Of a stretch of 5,860 nt of DNA, positions 5,301 through 5,860 are shown piece after piece. Source of the stretch: an uncultured Bacilli bacterium. Its GTDB lineage: Bacteria; Bacillota_I; Bacilli_A; RF39; UBA660. The stretch covers positions 1 through 5,860 of the forward strand of contig CAKOLP010000067.1 in NCBI GenBank assembly GCA_934096025.1. Reading direction: 5' to 3'. Below the pieces are notes generated by a model. That model ran no database searches. It saw nothing but the letters and a program-made list of their open reading frames with translations, and was not told the DNA's origin. Position numbers and translations under genes: made by a program. The stretch's first letter is position 1. Each line of letters opens with the position of its first letter.

Positions 5301-5604
5301 CAGAAATTATTTGTTGAAATAGTATTTTGGTAGCATTTAAATAGATGAGATTTTGGATCTGGTCTATTTTTTTTATATAACTTTTGATTTTATAGATATA
5401 GCCATTTTGGTAATAAGATATTAAAACAGGACTTTGCATATAGAAAGCTTCAATGATTAATTCTTCGATGTTTTTAGATTCTTCTTCGCTAATAATTGGT
5501 TTAGTTATTTTACTTTTTTCGTGAATTAATGATTTTACTACTTCTTTGCTATTGATTAAAGAGTTAAAGGGCATCCATTTAATCATTCCTCGATCTTTAT
5601 TCAT
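5284..5604 (-). CDS. YolD-like family protein (106 aa)
   Basis: YolD-like proteins are small partners encoded next to Y-family (UvrX/YqjW-type) translesion polymerases and are thought to act with or regulate them; the biochemical role is not settled. The family signature DRGMIKWMPFNSL stands at residues 4-16. The second half has the beta-rich pattern ISYYQNGYIYKIKSYIKKID followed by IYLNATKILFQQIISV. I chose the ATG at 5604 because AGGTGG (5615-5610 on this strand) sits 5 bases before it; the in-frame GTG at 5613 lies inside that ribosome site. The start overlaps the end of the polymerase gene by 8 bases, so the two are translationally coupled. The end converges on and overlaps the upstream plus-strand gene by 17 bases. 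Confidence 0.9.
   Translation of the reverse strand: MNKDRGMIKWMPFNSLINSKEVVKSLIHEKSKITKPIISEEESKNIEELIIEAFYMQSPVLISYYQNGYIYKIKSYIKKIDQIQNLIYLNATKILFQQIISVKLAL
5341..5374 (+). terminator. Candidate terminator for the plus-strand transcript, buried in yolD
   Basis: ATAGAT (5341-5346) pairs with GTCTAT (5362-5367) including one T-G wobble. After a G-G mismatch, AGAT (5348-5351) pairs with ATCT (5357-5360) around the loop TTTGG. Seven T follow (5368-5374). This is the only hairpin-plus-T-run I find downstream of the membrane-protein gene; it lies inside the minus-strand yolD coding region, and in the opposite orientation it has no T-run. Confidence 0.4.
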
Positions 5605-5860
5605 GGTGGCCACCTATTTTTTTGTTTCTTTCTATGGCAGTGGAATCTTCTAGAAGACTGGAAGCTTTGATAATACTGTTTTTGCCAAATCTTTCTTTTA
5701 TTTCATCTATTGCTGGGTTAGGAGTGCTACTTGGAGTATTTGTTTCAAATAGATTAAGTTGATATCCCTCTTTTTTAGATAGTCTGCCACAAGAGATACT
5801 TACTTTTCTTATGGGATAATCTTGATAAAATCTTTCAAATATTAAATAACAAATATTAGT
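5597..5860 (-). CDS. Y-family (UvrX/YqjW/DinB-like) translesion DNA polymerase, C-terminal 87 residues (5' end outside window)
   Basis: The minus strand is open from the window edge to a TAA at 5599-5597. The encoded segment reads like the little-finger and tail region of Firmicutes UV-damage repair polymerases of the UvrX/YqjW type. It has a beta-strand stretch YPIRKVSISCGRL, then QLNLF, which fits the beta-sliding-clamp binding consensus QL(S/D)LF, then AIDEIKERFGKNSIIKASSL and the family-typical ending STAIERNKKIGGHHE. These enzymes copy past DNA lesions; the palm catalytic residues would be to the right of the window. The gene overlaps the downstream yolD-like start by 8 bases, the usual two-gene arrangement in chromosomes, plasmids and phages. 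The family is clear; which subgroup, and whether the gene is complete, cannot be seen. Confidence 0.9.
   Translation of the reverse strand, partial: TNICYLIFERFYQDYPIRKVSISCGRLSKKEGYQLNLFETNTPSSTPNPAIDEIKERFGKNSIIKASSLLEDSTAIERNKKIGGHHE
5605..5615 (-). promoter_or_regulatory. Ribosome binding site of yolD inside a GC palindrome
   Basis: AGGTGG (5615-5610 on this strand) is the ribosome site for the ATG at 5604. Its last five bases belong to the perfect palindrome GGTGGCCACC (5614-5605), which also encodes the Gly-Gly-His near the polymerase C-terminus. Confidence 0.6.

Noticed and set aside
5605..5613. GTG at 5613 (minus strand) as the start of the yolD-like gene
   Set aside because: It sits inside the AGGTGG ribosome site, and the family begins close to the DRGMIKW motif, in agreement with the ATG at 5604.
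1..5860. CRISPR array, tRNA, rRNA, riboswitch, insertion-sequence ends or replication origin (DnaA boxes)
   Set aside because: I looked for spaced direct repeats, cloverleaf-like segments with CCA ends, long structured leaders, terminal inverted repeats and TTATNCACA clusters and found none. All gaps between genes are under 170 bases and are described as terminators, promoters or palindromes.

Overview
The window is very AT-rich, with G+C of roughly a quarter by eye. It carries the two Firmicutes-specific primosome genes dnaB and dnaI, a class B sortase, a DedA membrane protein and a Y-family polymerase/YolD pair. These genes point to a low-GC Bacillota lineage; an uncultured gut-type Bacilli/Erysipelotrichia or RF39-like relative of the Mollicutes is my inference and is not proven by the sequence. 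Every tryptophan codon I checked is TGG and no gene uses TGA as a stop, so the standard bacterial code applies and this is not a code-4 mycoplasma.

Layout, left to right. Positions 1-60 (+) hold the last 19 codons of a probable Rpn/PD-(D/E)XK-family protein. Then come a small HAD-superfamily phosphatase (97-594), whose stop codon lies inside a candidate terminator hairpin, and a 77-residue protein (652-885) that looks like a divergent MazG/PRA-PH-like protein. The 165-bp gap that follows contains a perfect 22-bp AT palindrome, a good intrinsic terminator and a strong sigma-A-type promoter. That promoter drives a sortase B gene (1051-1737) followed closely by a DedA-family gene (1763-2293). 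A perfect extended -10 promoter precedes the overlapping dnaB-dnaI pair (2348-4512). After it comes a gene for an unrecognised single-pass membrane protein with an extracytoplasmic domain (4566-5300; I corrected its start to a GTG). On the minus strand and converging on it are a YolD-like gene (5284-5604) and the C-terminal part of a Y-family DNA polymerase (5597-5860, running off the window).

How the genes work together. DnaB and DnaI load the replicative helicase at oriC and at PriA-restart sites. Their one-base overlap (TAATG) and the good Shine-Dalgarno site in front of dnaI indicate translational coupling. The polymerase and YolD form a damage-tolerance module widespread in Firmicutes chromosomes, plasmids and phages. 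Sortase B and DedA are envelope functions that probably share one transcript; no sortase substrate is visible here. The left end (Rpn tail, HAD, degenerate MazG-like protein) looks like accessory DNA.

I do not see convincing evidence of a new multi-gene system. The points most worth checking are a sortase with no candidate catalytic arginine, the divergent MazG-like mini-protein, the AT palindrome with its repeated 12-bp core beside the sortase promoter, and the tail-to-tail overlap with a terminator buried in yolD.
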